Part shown: positions 28,889 to 37,709 of the stretch, piece by piece
Layout: each line of letters opens with the position of its first letter
Position numbering within the stretch: the first letter of the stretch is position 1
From: Roseovarius sp. ZX-A-9
GTDB taxonomy: Bacteria; Pseudomonadota; Alphaproteobacteria; Rhodobacterales; Rhodobacteraceae
Length of the DNA: 64,000 bases
Assembly: GCF_028369135.1 (NCBI RefSeq)
Contig: NZ_JAPWHW010000001.1
Location: 463,928-527,927, forward strand
Direction of reading: 5' to 3'
Translations under genes and position numbers: made by a program
Notes under the pieces: model-generated
Database searches by the model: none
What the model was told of the DNA's origin: nothing
What the model saw: only the letters and a program-made list of their open reading frames with translations

Positions 28889-30265
28889 ATGGCGTTTTTC
28901 AAGAAACTCAAGGACAAGCTCTTTAAATCGTCCTCGCGGATCGAGGACGGGCTGGATGCGATCATCGAAGACGGCGGCACAGCCGAGCCCGATCTGCCGG
29001 AGCCGCCACAACCGGATCCCGCCCCCGATACGACACCGGGGCCGATGCCCGCGACGATACCCGATCCCGGCCCGGACACCATACCGGACCCTGGTCCCGA
29101 CACGATCCCCGATCCTGGACCATCCACCGTCCCTGATCCGAAACCCGACACGGTACCCGCCCCCAAGCCGGACATCGTGCCAGCACCCGATACCGCGCCC
29201 CGGCCCGATCCGGGTCCGCGCCCCGCGCCAGAGACCCCGACCGAGATTCCGGTAACGCCAAGGCAAACGCCGCCCGCCGCACCAGTAGAAGTGCCTGCAC
29301 GTCCGGCCGATCCGATGCCGACGCAGTCACCGACGGAAATACCGCTCGACACATTGCCCAAGGGCACAGGGCAGGCAAAGCCGGGGTTGTTGGGGCGTCT
29401 GCTGGGCCGGGACGCTGCCAAGGCGCCGCTGCGCCGCGCGTTGGACGACGACATGCTGGAACAGCTCGAAGAGCTGCTGATCACCGCCGACATGGGGGTG
29501 GATACCGCGCTGCGTGTCACGGCGAACATGGCCGAGGGCCGCATGGGCAAGCGCCTGTCGACGGAAGAGATCAAGGAATTGCTGGCGCGTGAAATTGCCC
29601 GGATCATGGAGCCGGTTGCGCGCCCGCTGCCGCTTTATTCGAAAACCCCGCAGGTGGTGTTGGTGGTCGGCGTGAACGGATCGGGCAAAACGACCACGAT
29701 CGGCAAGCTGGCCAGCCAGTTCCGCGCAGCAGGCAAAAAGGTGGTGATTGCCGCCGGTGACACCTTCCGCGCCGCGGCTGTGGAGCAATTGCAGATCTGG
29801 GGCGACCGGGCCGGTGTGCCGGTGCTGACCGCGCCCGAAGGGTCTGATCCGGCCAGCCTTGCCTTTGATGCGATGACCAAGGCCGAGGCAGACGGAGCGG
29901 ACCTGTTGATGATCGACACGGCAGGACGGCTGCAAAACCGCGCCGACCTGATGGAGGAGCTGGCCAAGATCGTCCGCGTGATCCGCAAGAAAGACCCGAG
30001 CGCGCCGCACAACACATTGCTGGTGCTGGATGCGACCACAGGGCAGAACGCGCTCAGCCAGGTGGCAACGTTTCAAAAGCTGGCCGATGTGTCCGGATTG
30101 GTGATGACCAAGCTTGACGGGACCGCGAAGGGCGGCGTTCTGGTGGCGCTGGCGGACAAGTTCGGCCTGCCGATCCATGCCATCGGGGTGGGAGAGCAGA
30201 TCGACGATCTGGCGCCCTTCGACCCCGAGGAATTCGCCGCTGCGCTGACCGGTCTGGAAAAATGA
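28889..30265 (+). CDS. ftsY: signal recognition particle receptor FtsY
   Basis: A 458-residue GTPase that docks SRP-ribosome complexes at the inner membrane. It starts MAFFKKLKDKLFKSSSRIEDGL, a basic amphipathic membrane-contact helix; an in-frame ATG at 28826 is less likely. Residues about 30-150 are a Pro/Asp repeat region (PDPGPDTI units). The NG domain has GVNGSGKTTTIGKLA, DTFRAAAVEQL, MIDTAGRLQ and VMTKLDGTAKGG. The catalytic core looks intact. A DMT transporter and yciB follow on the same strand. Confidence 0.96.
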   Translation: MAFFKKLKDKLFKSSSRIEDGLDAIIEDGGTAEPDLPEPPQPDPAPDTTPGPMPATIPDPGPDTIPDPGPDTIPDPGPSTVPDPKPDTVPAPKPDIVPAPDTAPRPDPGPRPAPETPTEIPVTPRQTPPAAPVEVPARPADPMPTQSPTEIPLDTLPKGTGQAKPGLLGRLLGRDAAKAPLRRALDDDMLEQLEELLITADMGVDTALRVTANMAEGRMGKRLSTEEIKELLAREIARIMEPVARPLPLYSKTPQVVLVVGVNGSGKTTTIGKLASQFRAAGKKVVIAAGDTFRAAAVEQLQIWGDRAGVPVLTAPEGSDPASLAFDAMTKAEADGADLLMIDTAGRLQNRADLMEELAKIVRVIRKKDPSAPHNTLLVLDATTGQNALSQVATFQKLADVSGLVMTKLDGTAKGGVLVALADKFGLPIHAIGVGEQIDDLAPFDPEEFAAALTGLEK

Positions 30266-30345
30266 TCTACGGCGACCTGATCACCCGGTTGGGTACCGTC
30301 GAAACAGTCGACGGTATCGCCAACAACTTCATCTTTCCGGTCTGA
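30262..30345 (+). CDS. possible 27-residue peptide overlapping the ftsY stop
   Basis: ATGATCTACGG overlaps the ftsY stop as ATGA and encodes MIYGDLITRLGTVETVDGI and a few more residues ending in FIFPV. The composition is protein-like and translational coupling is possible, but nothing else supports it. It may be a remnant of a longer gene. Confidence 0.25.
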   Translation: MIYGDLITRLGTVETVDGIANNFIFPV

Positions 30346-30513
30346 TTAGGTGTCGTCGTGGGTGTCCATCCAACGCTCTGCCCCGCGCAGGACTGTTAGA
30401 ACGACCACCACGATTCCCGTTGCCGGAAACGCGACGCCGGCGGTCACCGCCTTGATCGGGCGCAGGGGGTCGACGCTGATCCCGTCGCCGGTGCCAAAGG
30501 GCATGTTCGCCAT
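30346..30513 (-). CDS. possible small membrane protein (55 residues)
   Basis: The reverse strand reads MANMPFGTGDGISVDPLRP, then one hydrophobic helix (AVTAGVAFPATGIVVVVLTVL) and a charged tail. Its ATG abuts the ATG of the divergent DMT gene, and I see no ribosome site. A membrane helix by chance is possible in GC-rich DNA. Confidence 0.35.
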   Translation of the reverse strand: MANMPFGTGDGISVDPLRPIKAVTAGVAFPATGIVVVVLTVLRGAERWMDTHDDT

Positions 30514-31416
30514 ATGAGTGACTGGCTGATCTCACTTGAAGGCACCGAAGCCGGGCATACACTTGCCCTTGGCCTGGCGCTGGCGGCCGCGCTTCTGCAC
30601 GCGATCTTTGGCGCTCTGCAAAAGGGGCGGCATGATCCGTGGCTGACACGCGGGGCGGTCGATATATCTTACGCCATGATGGCGGCGCCTTTTGCGTTTT
30701 TTGTCGTGCCCTTTCCCGAACCGCATATGTGGGCCATCTTCGGCGTCGCATGGGCAATTCACACGGTCTACAAGATCCTGCAGGCGCAGGCCTATACCAA
30801 AGGTGCCTATACGGTGGTCTACCCGGTGGTGCGCGGCACAGGGCCGCTCTTTGCGGTCATCGGAGCCTATCTGATCTTTGGCGAAGTGTTCACGACGGTC
30901 CAGTGGCTGGGCGTTGGCGTCCTGCTGGCCGGGATTTTCGGGCTGGCGATCTACAACCTGATCTTTCTGGTGGCCGCGCGTGATACGCTGCACATGGCGC
31001 TGGGGCTGGCGGTCATTACTGGCCTGTTGGTCGCGCTCTATACCACCTATGACGCCTATGGCATCCGCGCGACGGCGAACCCGTTCACCTTCTTGGCGTG
31101 GTTCTTCTTTTTCGATGGCCTTGTGATGCCGGTCATTGCCTATCTACGATGGCGCGGAATGACGGCCCCACCCGCAATCGGCCCTCTGATGGTGCGCGGG
31201 GTCTTCGGCGGGGTGGTTGCGTTTGCCTCGTTCGGGTCGATCATGCTGGCCACGCGTCTGGACAAGGTCGGCGAGGCCGCCGTACTGCGCGAGACATCGA
31301 CCGTCTTTGCCGCACTGATCGGCTGGCTGGTGCTGAAAGAAACCGTGGGTCCGCGACGCATTGCGCTGATGACCTTGATTGCACTCGGCGCGGTCATAGT
31401 TGAAATGGGTGGGTAG
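30514..31416 (+). CDS. EamA/DMT-superfamily transporter
   Basis: 300 residues with about ten membrane helices in two EamA-like halves. The first ends YPVVRGTGPLFAVIGAYLIFGEVFTTVQWLGVGVLLAGIFGL and the second AAVLRETSTVFAALIGWLVLKETVGPRRI, the usual drug/metabolite-transporter helix patterns. It probably exports or takes up a small metabolite; the substrate is unknown. It overlaps nothing essential and is followed by yciB. Confidence 0.87.
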   Translation: MSDWLISLEGTEAGHTLALGLALAAALLHAIFGALQKGRHDPWLTRGAVDISYAMMAAPFAFFVVPFPEPHMWAIFGVAWAIHTVYKILQAQAYTKGAYTVVYPVVRGTGPLFAVIGAYLIFGEVFTTVQWLGVGVLLAGIFGLAIYNLIFLVAARDTLHMALGLAVITGLLVALYTTYDAYGIRATANPFTFLAWFFFFDGLVMPVIAYLRWRGMTAPPAIGPLMVRGVFGGVVAFASFGSIMLATRLDKVGEAAVLRETSTVFAALIGWLVLKETVGPRRIALMTLIALGAVIVEMGG

Positions 31417-31438
31417 ACCCCGAAAGGAAAGTACCGAA

Positions 31439-32062
31439 ATGGCAGGCAAAGACATAAATGGCGGGCTGAAAACCGCACTGGAATTCGGCCCGATCCTGGG
31501 ATTCTTCCTGGCCTATCTGTGGCTCAAGGGCCGGACCTTTGACATCGGCGGCACGGAATATGCAGGGTTTGTAGTGGTCACTGCCGGTTTCATCCCGGTC
31601 TTTCTGCTGTCCATCGCGGTCTTGTGGAAACTGACCGGGCATCTGTCGAAAATGCAGATCGTAACGGCTGTGCTCATCGTCGTCTTTGGTGGGCTCAGTG
31701 TATGGTTCAACGACCCGATGTTCTTCAAGATGAAGCCAACGATCATCTACCTGCTGTTCGGCGGCACGCTGGGCTTTGGACTGATGCGCGGGGAATCCTA
31801 TCTGCAATCGCTGATGGAAGGGCTGATGCCGCTGACCGATGAAGGCTGGATGATCCTGACACGGCGGCTGATGTTCTTTTTCCTCGCGCTGGCGATCCTG
31901 AACGAAATCATCTGGCGCACCCAGTCAGAAGAAACATGGGTGTATTTCAAGACATTCGGGCTGACGGCGGCAATATTCGTGTTCTTCATCACCCAGGGCA
32001 AGCTGTTCAAAGAACACGGCACCGAAGAGGACGACGACAAGGAAACGCCGCCCCGCGCCTGA
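31439..32062 (+). CDS. yciB: inner-membrane septation protein YciB/IspZ
   Basis: 207 residues starting MAGKDINGGLKTALEFGPILGFFLAYLW, with AAAGGAAA about 9 bases upstream. Five to six membrane helices and the blocks KPTIIYLLFGGTLGFGLMRG and MPLTDEGWMILTRRLMFFFLALAILNEIIWRTQSEETWVYFK match the IspZ/YciB family. In other bacteria this protein contributes to envelope integrity and cell-division-linked wall synthesis. It starts 22 bases after the DMT gene. It is the last core-type gene before an IS element. Confidence 0.92.
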   Translation: MAGKDINGGLKTALEFGPILGFFLAYLWLKGRTFDIGGTEYAGFVVVTAGFIPVFLLSIAVLWKLTGHLSKMQIVTAVLIVVFGGLSVWFNDPMFFKMKPTIIYLLFGGTLGFGLMRGESYLQSLMEGLMPLTDEGWMILTRRLMFFFLALAILNEIIWRTQSEETWVYFKTFGLTAAIFVFFITQGKLFKEHGTEEDDDKETPPRA

Positions 32063-32162
32063 TCAAGGGACTTGCCAAGGGTGGGCGGCCGAACGGGTAA
32101 TGTCGCAAACTTTTTCGCTTCCAGCTTGATTGCCGATGTTGCAGAGCAGGGTCGGAAGAAAC

Positions 32163-32738
32163 GGGTCCGTTGCATTAACTTGGTTCGACACGTTGAGAGC
32201 CGGGTCTGGTGTCTTTCACACGGTTTCTGGAAAGAGTTCGGCCACGAAGTCGATCTCGTTGGCCACGCCGATCTCGCAGTTTTCAAACTGTCCCTTGCGG
32301 ATGGTGCGGAAAGTTTCGATGCCAGCGAGAGCCGCCTTGGCGCCGACCAGGGTTTGGAAGCCCCGCATAGGGCGAAGTCGCTGCTTTAGCGAGGCGTGGT
32401 CGCTTTTGATCCGGTTGTTGAGGTACTTGCGATCGACATGCCACTGCAACCTGCGCCAGGAACGGTGAGCGCCATAAGCCCACTCGCGAATCTCGGGGCC
32501 GAACTTGCGCACATAGCGATGGATAGTTGAGGCATCGGCGGTCACGCCACGCTCAGCCAGCAGGTTGCGCACATCCCTGCACGAAAGCGAGTAGCGACAG
32601 TACCAGCGCATTGCCATCAGGATGATCTCACGAGGAAACCGATGCCGTTAGAACGGATTATTGCGCTGTGCCATCGACCCCTCCACCATCACAAACAAGC
32701 CGAGCCTGCGACTTCCGCTGACTTAATGCAACGGTCCC
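32163..32738 (-). mobile_element. IS6-family element, internally deleted copy
   Basis: Terminal inverted repeats GGGTCCGTTGCATTAA (32163-32178) and TTAATGCAACGGTCCC (32723-32738) match at 15 of 16 positions. The element is 576 bases. A related full copy at 60750-61582 is 833. Flanking 8-mers (GAAGAAAC and GCAAGGCT) are not a target duplication, so the site has been rearranged. Confidence 0.85.
32216..32617 (-). pseudogene. IS6 transposase with in-frame 85-residue deletion
   Basis: 133 residues that match the full transposase at 60872-61528 at both ends but join LQWHVD directly to RKYLNNRI. The missing part held most of the catalytic core, including TDKAHTY, so it cannot transpose by itself. 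The join lies in a short GGCATGT-GA sequence present at both edges in the intact copy. Upstream in frame is an ochre codon after MAQR-NPF, as in the full copy. Confidence 0.88.
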
Positions 32739-32745
32739 GCAAGGC

Positions 32746-34053
32746 TTACCTGCCATCGATCGGCGAAAGCTCAGGCAGTCTCTCCAATGGATAATTCGGA
32801 TGCAGGGTCCAGAAGTTTTGCTCGTCCAAGTCCAATGGCCGCAATGTACTGCCGGGAAAAGCACGGGTGCGCAGGGTCAACGCGATATCTGACATCACCC
32901 CAGGATTTTGACGAAAATACGAATGCCCGTACATGCCTCCAGCCGTCTCGACCTGAATGAAATACACCAGACCGATCCGCCCGAGGCTTTCCAGTTCTCC
33001 AGGTCTGAAATCCGCAGCTCTCGATGCCCCAAAACGTGGCACGCTGGTCAGCGTCGATGACAGGTGAAGAGCACTGTCGTTATCGTTGATATAGACGTTG
33101 ATCTGCTCAAATGCTTCGGCAAAATGCTCGGCCATCAATCGTTGGCGCATAACACCTACATCCAGATCCGCAGCTGCCAGAATCAGCGTGCCGGTTTTCA
33201 AGGCCAGCTTTGGTTTTTTCCCTTTTGCCCGCTGCTCGATAATTAGTTCCCTTAGCGCCGAAGTCGCGATTTCGGTACCTCGCGAATGCGCAACAATGTC
33301 AATATCCTCCACTTCCGGAACGGCGGCCAGCATCCGCAGAAGTTCCTTGAGGTGGAAAATCGAAAACTCCCCCGCTTCACGATCTTTGAAATACCCGAAA
33401 ACCCCATTGTTCCCTGCTGGCCAACTGAACGCGATTGGCAAGGATGCACGCCCGGTGAAATGCCACAGGTTCGCCAGCACCGTCAGAGAGTCATCAAAGT
33501 CGTTTTTCACCCCGTGCACATAGATCAGCATCCGGCCGTTCCCGGTACGTTTGATCTCTTCGCGGATGGCCGCCTGAAACAACCGGACCTGATGTTGATA
33601 TTCAGCCTCTGGTCCCGGTAGGTTGTGAATACCTCCATCACGACGTTCAAACGGCAGCGGTGTTACCGGGAAACGTACAATTTCTTGGGCCGGTTGCGGG
33701 GTAAGTGTGGAAAATCTCTGGCCGGAATCCGAATGGGTTTGCCGCACAAGGTCCGCCCAATCCACGGCATCGCCAAATTGTACCTTGGCAGATCCGAAAA
33801 CCATCGAATCCGACCGTGACGCGCTGTACCCGGCCAAAGCTCCGGCCTTTGTCACTGACGCTCTGTCGGTGACGAAGTACATCTGCGGCGCTACCGTTCT
33901 CAGGCTGTCGGGTACGTGCTCTGTCGGGTAGAATTTTCCCGTGCTGTACAAGTTTGGAGTCTTGGAAAGTTGGCCTGCAGAGTTGTCGCAGGCACTCAAC
34001 ACCGTGGCGAAAATCAGGGCCACTAGAAAGGTTCGCGTTATATAGATTTGCAA
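32746..34053 (-). CDS. lipoprotein of the DUF900 alpha/beta-hydrolase family
   Basis: 435 residues. The signal MQIYITRTFLVALIFATVLSAC ends in a lipobox (LSAC), so it is probably anchored in the envelope. The hydrolase part has YVHGVKNDFDDSL as the oxyanion region and VAHSRGTEI with the nucleophile serine, as in DUF900 proteins. Activity on lipids or esters is possible, but the substrate is unknown. The stop codon is 8 bases from the IS edge, so the C terminus may have been altered by the insertion. It is divergent from the ECF sigma gene. Confidence 0.8.
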   Translation of the reverse strand: MQIYITRTFLVALIFATVLSACDNSAGQLSKTPNLYSTGKFYPTEHVPDSLRTVAPQMYFVTDRASVTKAGALAGYSASRSDSMVFGSAKVQFGDAVDWADLVRQTHSDSGQRFSTLTPQPAQEIVRFPVTPLPFERRDGGIHNLPGPEAEYQHQVRLFQAAIREEIKRTGNGRMLIYVHGVKNDFDDSLTVLANLWHFTGRASLPIAFSWPAGNNGVFGYFKDREAGEFSIFHLKELLRMLAAVPEVEDIDIVAHSRGTEIATSALRELIIEQRAKGKKPKLALKTGTLILAAADLDVGVMRQRLMAEHFAEAFEQINVYINDNDSALHLSSTLTSVPRFGASRAADFRPGELESLGRIGLVYFIQVETAGGMYGHSYFRQNPGVMSDIALTLRTRAFPGSTLRPLDLDEQNFWTLHPNYPLERLPELSPIDGR

Positions 34054-34384
34054 TCCATGCCCCTATGTGTCCTGAAGGTTATGAAAAAATGGATAATTTT
34101 TAAATATCCATTCCCGCCCGATTTTCTCGACATATCTAACCCTTCTGACGACCTGGTCCGAGAGCGCCTTGACCTTGGGCGAATGAGATCTCGTGCCGGT
34201 CGCTGCGGATGGTTCAGTGCCCTGCCATTGCACCCTTCAGGCAGCGACCGACATTGAACACCTGCTGGGCTGACCTGCAAAAATCAAGACACAGCATTTC
34301 ACGATCCCTTGTCCGGCAGCGCTCGCGACTAGACTTTCAGCACGTTTTTTCCGCTTAGTGGGCGGATCAACATGGGGGAGTGCG
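34054..34384. other. divergent spacer between lipoprotein hydrolase and ECF sigma
   Basis: 331 bases with AT-rich stretches near 34080-34140, which presumably hold the promoters of both divergent genes. I see no repeat, RNA gene or coding sequence. Confidence 0.4.
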
Positions 34385-34984
34385 ATGTCGACTGCTCGGG
34401 CGGAGGAAACGACGCTTGTTCAACTGCTTGCTGCCGGTGAGCGCACCGCATTCGAGCAGGTTTACCGCAAGCACAATTCATCACTGATCCGCGTCGCTGT
34501 AGGCATCGTTCGTAGCCGCGCGACGGCTGAAGAGGTGGCCCAGGAAACCTGGATCGCAGTTCTTAAAAACATCTGCGGCTTTGAAGGGCGGTCGTCGTTG
34601 GCAAGCTGGATATTCTCGATCCTGATCAACAAGGCCCGCAGCCGTGCCAAGCGCGACGGGCGCATGGTCTCGTTTGATGGCACGGGCGAGGACGACAATC
34701 TGGCTGCCGCCTTTGATGGTCGGGGTCGCTGGAAGGACATCCCCGAACTGTGGGAAGTCCTGACCCCCGAACGCATTTTGGAGGGGCGCAGCGTGATGGA
34801 CCATGTGAATACCGCGATCGAAGCCCTGCCACCGGGCCAGCGATCGGTGATCATTCTGCGAGCCCAACAGGGGTTGGGTGCCGAAGAAGTCTGCGCCATC
34901 CTTGGCATCAGCGAAGGCAACATGCGGGTCTTGTTGCACCGGGCACGTCTGGGTGTTCGGGCCGCTCTCGACGGGCTGATGTGA
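34385..34984 (+). CDS. ECF-type RNA polymerase sigma factor
   Basis: 199 residues from the ATG at 34385, with GGGGGAG just upstream. Region 2 reads FEQVYRKHNSSLIRVAVGIVRSRATAEEVAQETWIAVLKNICGFEGRSSLASWIFSILINKARSRAKR. Region 4 reads LPPGQRSVIILRAQQGLGAEEVCAILGISEGNMRVLLHRARLGVRAAL. A 60-residue linker separates them. A zinc anti-sigma gene follows at 35094. It probably controls the downstream envelope-type genes; see the shared TGTAAC-N17-GTC motif. The ECF group is not assigned. Confidence 0.9.
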   Translation: MSTARAEETTLVQLLAAGERTAFEQVYRKHNSSLIRVAVGIVRSRATAEEVAQETWIAVLKNICGFEGRSSLASWIFSILINKARSRAKRDGRMVSFDGTGEDDNLAAAFDGRGRWKDIPELWEVLTPERILEGRSVMDHVNTAIEALPPGQRSVIILRAQQGLGAEEVCAILGISEGNMRVLLHRARLGVRAALDGLM

Positions 34985-35031
34985 TGGGAGATCTTGCATG
35001 TCGCTGGACCTGTATTATTTTTTCGGACAGC

Positions 35032-35058
35032 TGTAACGCGGCAGCGTTCCGATTGTCC
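35032..35058 (+). promoter_or_regulatory. putative ECF promoter, copy 1 (TGTAAC-N17-GTC)
   Basis: TGTAAC at 35032-35037, a 17-base spacer and GTCC at 35055-35058, 35 bases before the anti-sigma start. The same spacing recurs at 39293. TGTAAC resembles -35 elements of several ECF sigma factors. Confidence 0.45.
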
Positions 35059-35093
35059 TGTTCATGTGAGGCACGTGAAAAGGACACCGCCAG

Positions 35094-35345
35094 ATGTTGA
35101 GCTGCCAGGAAGTTGCAACCCGTGCAAGCGCCCTGATCGACGGGGAGTTGAGCACATGGGAAGGCCTCCAGATGCGTTTGCATCTTGCGATGTGCAAAGG
35201 CTGTGAACGGTTCATCGGCCAGGTGCGGACAACACGTGATCTGACCGAGAACCTGACTGCAGCCGATACGCATGAAGAGGCCGACGATGGCCGCATCAGC
35301 GAAATCCTTTCCAAGCTTCACGAAGAAAAGAAACAGGGCGGCTAA
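35094..35345 (+). CDS. zinc-finger anti-sigma factor
   Basis: 83 residues starting MLSCQEVATRASALIDGEL. The ZAS motif HLAMCKGC (H30, C34, C37) binds zinc in anti-sigma factors of ECF proteins. There is no membrane segment, so it is a soluble anti-sigma factor. It lies about 110 bases after the sigma gene and has a candidate ECF promoter of its own just upstream. Confidence 0.85.
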   Translation: MLSCQEVATRASALIDGELSTWEGLQMRLHLAMCKGCERFIGQVRTTRDLTENLTAADTHEEADDGRISEILSKLHEEKKQGG

Positions 35346-35369
35346 GGCCCCCGGAAAAGGAACCATAAT

Positions 35370-35807
35370 ATGAACAAGATCACAGCCGGCCTCGTCGCCG
35401 GGCTGATAGCGACCGTCGTTTTGTCGGTGATGATGTTGGCCAAGGGCATGATGGGCGTCATGCCGGAACTGGATGTCATCGCCATGCTCAGTGCCATGAT
35501 GGGCGCGTCTGCTGCGATGGGGTGGCTGGGCCACTTCGTGATTGGCACGGTGGTTTGGGGTGGCGGGTTTGCACTTCTTTACGATCTGATTCCGGGCGGA
35601 ACGGCCGTTGTCAAAGGCATCGTCTTTGGCGTGGCCGCGTGGCTTGGCATGATGATCATGGTCATGCCGATGGCCGGGGCCGGAATGTTCGGAATGGCCT
35701 TCGGGATCATGGCGCCGATGATGACTTTGGTGCTGCACATCGTCTACGGGGCCGTGCTGGGCATCGTGTTTCACATGCTCGTCGCGCCCAAGATGGCCAC
35801 ACACTGA
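35370..35807 (+). CDS. DUF6789-type membrane protein
   Basis: 145 residues, four hydrophobic helices and very Met/Gly-rich (MMGVMPELDVIAMLSAMMG). It starts MNKITAGLVAGLIATVVLSVMMLAKGMMG, the pattern I associate with DUF6789. It is 24 bases after the anti-sigma gene and probably co-transcribed. The function is unknown; an integral inner-membrane role in a stress response is inferred from the operon. Confidence 0.78.
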   Translation: MNKITAGLVAGLIATVVLSVMMLAKGMMGVMPELDVIAMLSAMMGASAAMGWLGHFVIGTVVWGGGFALLYDLIPGGTAVVKGIVFGVAAWLGMMIMVMPMAGAGMFGMAFGIMAPMMTLVLHIVYGAVLGIVFHMLVAPKMATH

Positions 35808-35864
35808 GCACGACACTTTGAGTGCGGGCGGACACAGCTGCCGCCCGTGCCCAGAACCAGAGAC

Positions 35865-35885
35865 ATACTATATATGTGATAGTAT
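35865..35885. promoter_or_regulatory. perfect inverted repeat upstream of the patatin gene
   Basis: ATACTAT-ATATGTG-ATAGTAT is a 7-bp perfect inverted repeat 65 bases before the patatin start. A GC-rich hairpin (GGGCGG...CCGCCC) at 35825-35846 precedes it and may separate this gene from the DUF6789 gene. It may be an operator. Confidence 0.4.
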
Positions 35886-35950
35886 CCGCTTTTCCGGCGC
35901 AAACGGTGCCACGCTGACGGCGGCTGGGCGGCACACTGATGGAGAACGGA

Positions 35951-37015
35951 ATGAAGCATCCCCACAAATCTCCCGCTGCGAAGCCCAAGCGGATCAACCT
36001 GGCCCTGCAAGGTGGCGGTGCCCATGGCGCGTTCACCTGGGGCGTTCTGGATTATTTGCTGGAGGATGGAAGGTTGGAAATCGCAGCGATTTCCGGCACT
36101 TCCGCAGGGGCGATGAACGCCGTGGCCCTGGCCGATGGATACACTGCGGGCGGGGCCGATGGCGCGCGCGAAAAGTTGCATGGCTTCTGGCAGACCATGA
36201 GCGACGCCGCCAGAGGCAGCCCGATCAAACGCGCACCGATTGACGTGATGATGGGGTATTGGAGCCTTGATCGATCCTGGGGCTATCAGGTGATGGACGC
36301 GATGAGCCGGATGTTCTCGCCTTATCAGCTGAACCCGATGAACATGAACCCGTTGAAAGACGTGCTGGAATCCTGCGTGGATTTCGAGTGCGTGCGACAC
36401 TGCGACAGCATCCAACTCTATATTTCCGCCACCAATGTGGAAACCGGCAAGGTCAAGGTTTTCGACAGCCGCCTGTTGACGGCGGATATGGTCATGGCCT
36501 CGGCCTGCCTGCCAAACGTCTTCCGGTCGGTGATCATTGATGGCGTGCCCTATTGGGACGGCGGCTATATTGGCAACCCGGCGTTGTTTCCGTTTCATAG
36601 CGGCTCTGACACCGCTGATATCGTCGTGGTGCAAATCAATCCGATCGAACGCAAAGGCGTGCCGCAAACCGCGCAGGAGATTCAGAACCGCGCCAACGAA
36701 ATCAGCTTCAACTCCAGCCTTCTCAAGGAGCTGCGGGCCATCGATTTCGTGGCGCGGTTGATCGAAGAAGGCAAGCTGGACGAGGCCCAGTATCGGCTGG
36801 AACGTATCCACATCATTGAGAATGAAACGGCCCTGATGAAACTGGGGGCATCGTCAAAAATGAACGCGGAATGGGCCTTCCTGACACATCTGCGCGATCT
36901 GGGGCGCGAAACGGCCGCGTCCTGGCTGGATCGGAACTATACCGAAATTGGAACGCGTAGCACCGTGGATTTGCGCCGGATGTTTCAGGGGATCGGGCCG
37001 CAGCATCACGGCTAG
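35951..37015 (+). CDS. patatin-like phospholipase
   Basis: 354 residues. The glycine-rich oxyanion loop is LALQGGGAHGAFTWGVL. The nucleophile is in GTSAG (Ser51), and the catalytic Asp is in WDGGY (Asp203). GGAG lies 6 bases before the ATG at 35951; the ATG at 35939 is an alternative. The enzyme probably hydrolyses acyl esters of phospholipids in the cytoplasm or at the inner membrane. It follows the sigma/anti-sigma/DUF6789 genes and could be part of a lipid-stress response. Confidence 0.9.
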   Translation: MKHPHKSPAAKPKRINLALQGGGAHGAFTWGVLDYLLEDGRLEIAAISGTSAGAMNAVALADGYTAGGADGAREKLHGFWQTMSDAARGSPIKRAPIDVMMGYWSLDRSWGYQVMDAMSRMFSPYQLNPMNMNPLKDVLESCVDFECVRHCDSIQLYISATNVETGKVKVFDSRLLTADMVMASACLPNVFRSVIIDGVPYWDGGYIGNPALFPFHSGSDTADIVVVQINPIERKGVPQTAQEIQNRANEISFNSSLLKELRAIDFVARLIEEGKLDEAQYRLERIHIIENETALMKLGASSKMNAEWAFLTHLRDLGRETAASWLDRNYTEIGTRSTVDLRRMFQGIGPQHHG

Positions 37016-37034
37016 TCGATGATCCGGAACGCCG

Positions 37035-37709
37035 TCATGGTATGATGTCGGCGCCGAAGGCCCAGACTGCCAGCGGAACGGGCATAACGGCCAGCGAAAG
37101 GGTCAGGGCCACGGCAACGGGCCTGAACAATCGACTGAGGCCCATAAGAAACACAATGCCACCGCCGCCGCCAATCACTGAATTGCCCGGCAGATTGATG
37201 GCGGCCGCCATGACCAGGTAGCGATAGCGGGTTATGAAGGGGCGAAGCCATCTCGGCGCGCGGCCGCGCATCAATATGACCCGCTCCGCGCGGCTGAGCG
37301 GTTGAATATGCTCCAGCAATGCGCAGGCCCGGCGCATGTGCAGGTCGGCCAGAATTCGGTGGAGGCGCACATAAGGCACCCATTCGCCAGCTGCATAGGC
37401 GATCAGAAGCCCCGAGACTGTGGCGAGGTAGAGCCAAGGGGCAATCCACGCGCCCTCGACGGCCAGCAGCGTCAAACCGATTTCGATCCCGGGCACGAAC
37501 GGGACGGCAATCAGCAAAGCGTAGACCAATAGCAGCGCCACCAACATGCCGGCCTGAGCACCGGGATGGATGTTCGCAGTCCGCGCGGAGAACCAGGCGA
37601 TCAACAGGTGAACGCCATAAGCCAGTATCAGCAAAAGGATCAGACGCTGCACGATGCGGAATATGCGCGTGGTCACGGTGCCTTGCGGGGCGTCGGGAAA
37701 CTCAGCCAT
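37035..37709 (-). CDS. conserved membrane protein
   Basis: 224 residues from the ATG at 37707-37709 (MAEFPDAPQGTVTTRIFR). It has about five membrane helices. INLPGNSVIGGGGGIVFLMGLSRL near the C terminus is a distinctive glycine-rich re-entrant-like segment. It is convergent with the patatin gene, 19 bases apart. I recognise no function; an SNARE-associated (DedA-like) relationship is possible but unproved. Confidence 0.65.
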   Translation of the reverse strand: MAEFPDAPQGTVTTRIFRIVQRLILLLILAYGVHLLIAWFSARTANIHPGAQAGMLVALLLVYALLIAVPFVPGIEIGLTLLAVEGAWIAPWLYLATVSGLLIAYAAGEWVPYVRLHRILADLHMRRACALLEHIQPLSRAERVILMRGRAPRWLRPFITRYRYLVMAAAINLPGNSVIGGGGGIVFLMGLSRLFRPVAVALTLSLAVMPVPLAVWAFGADIIP

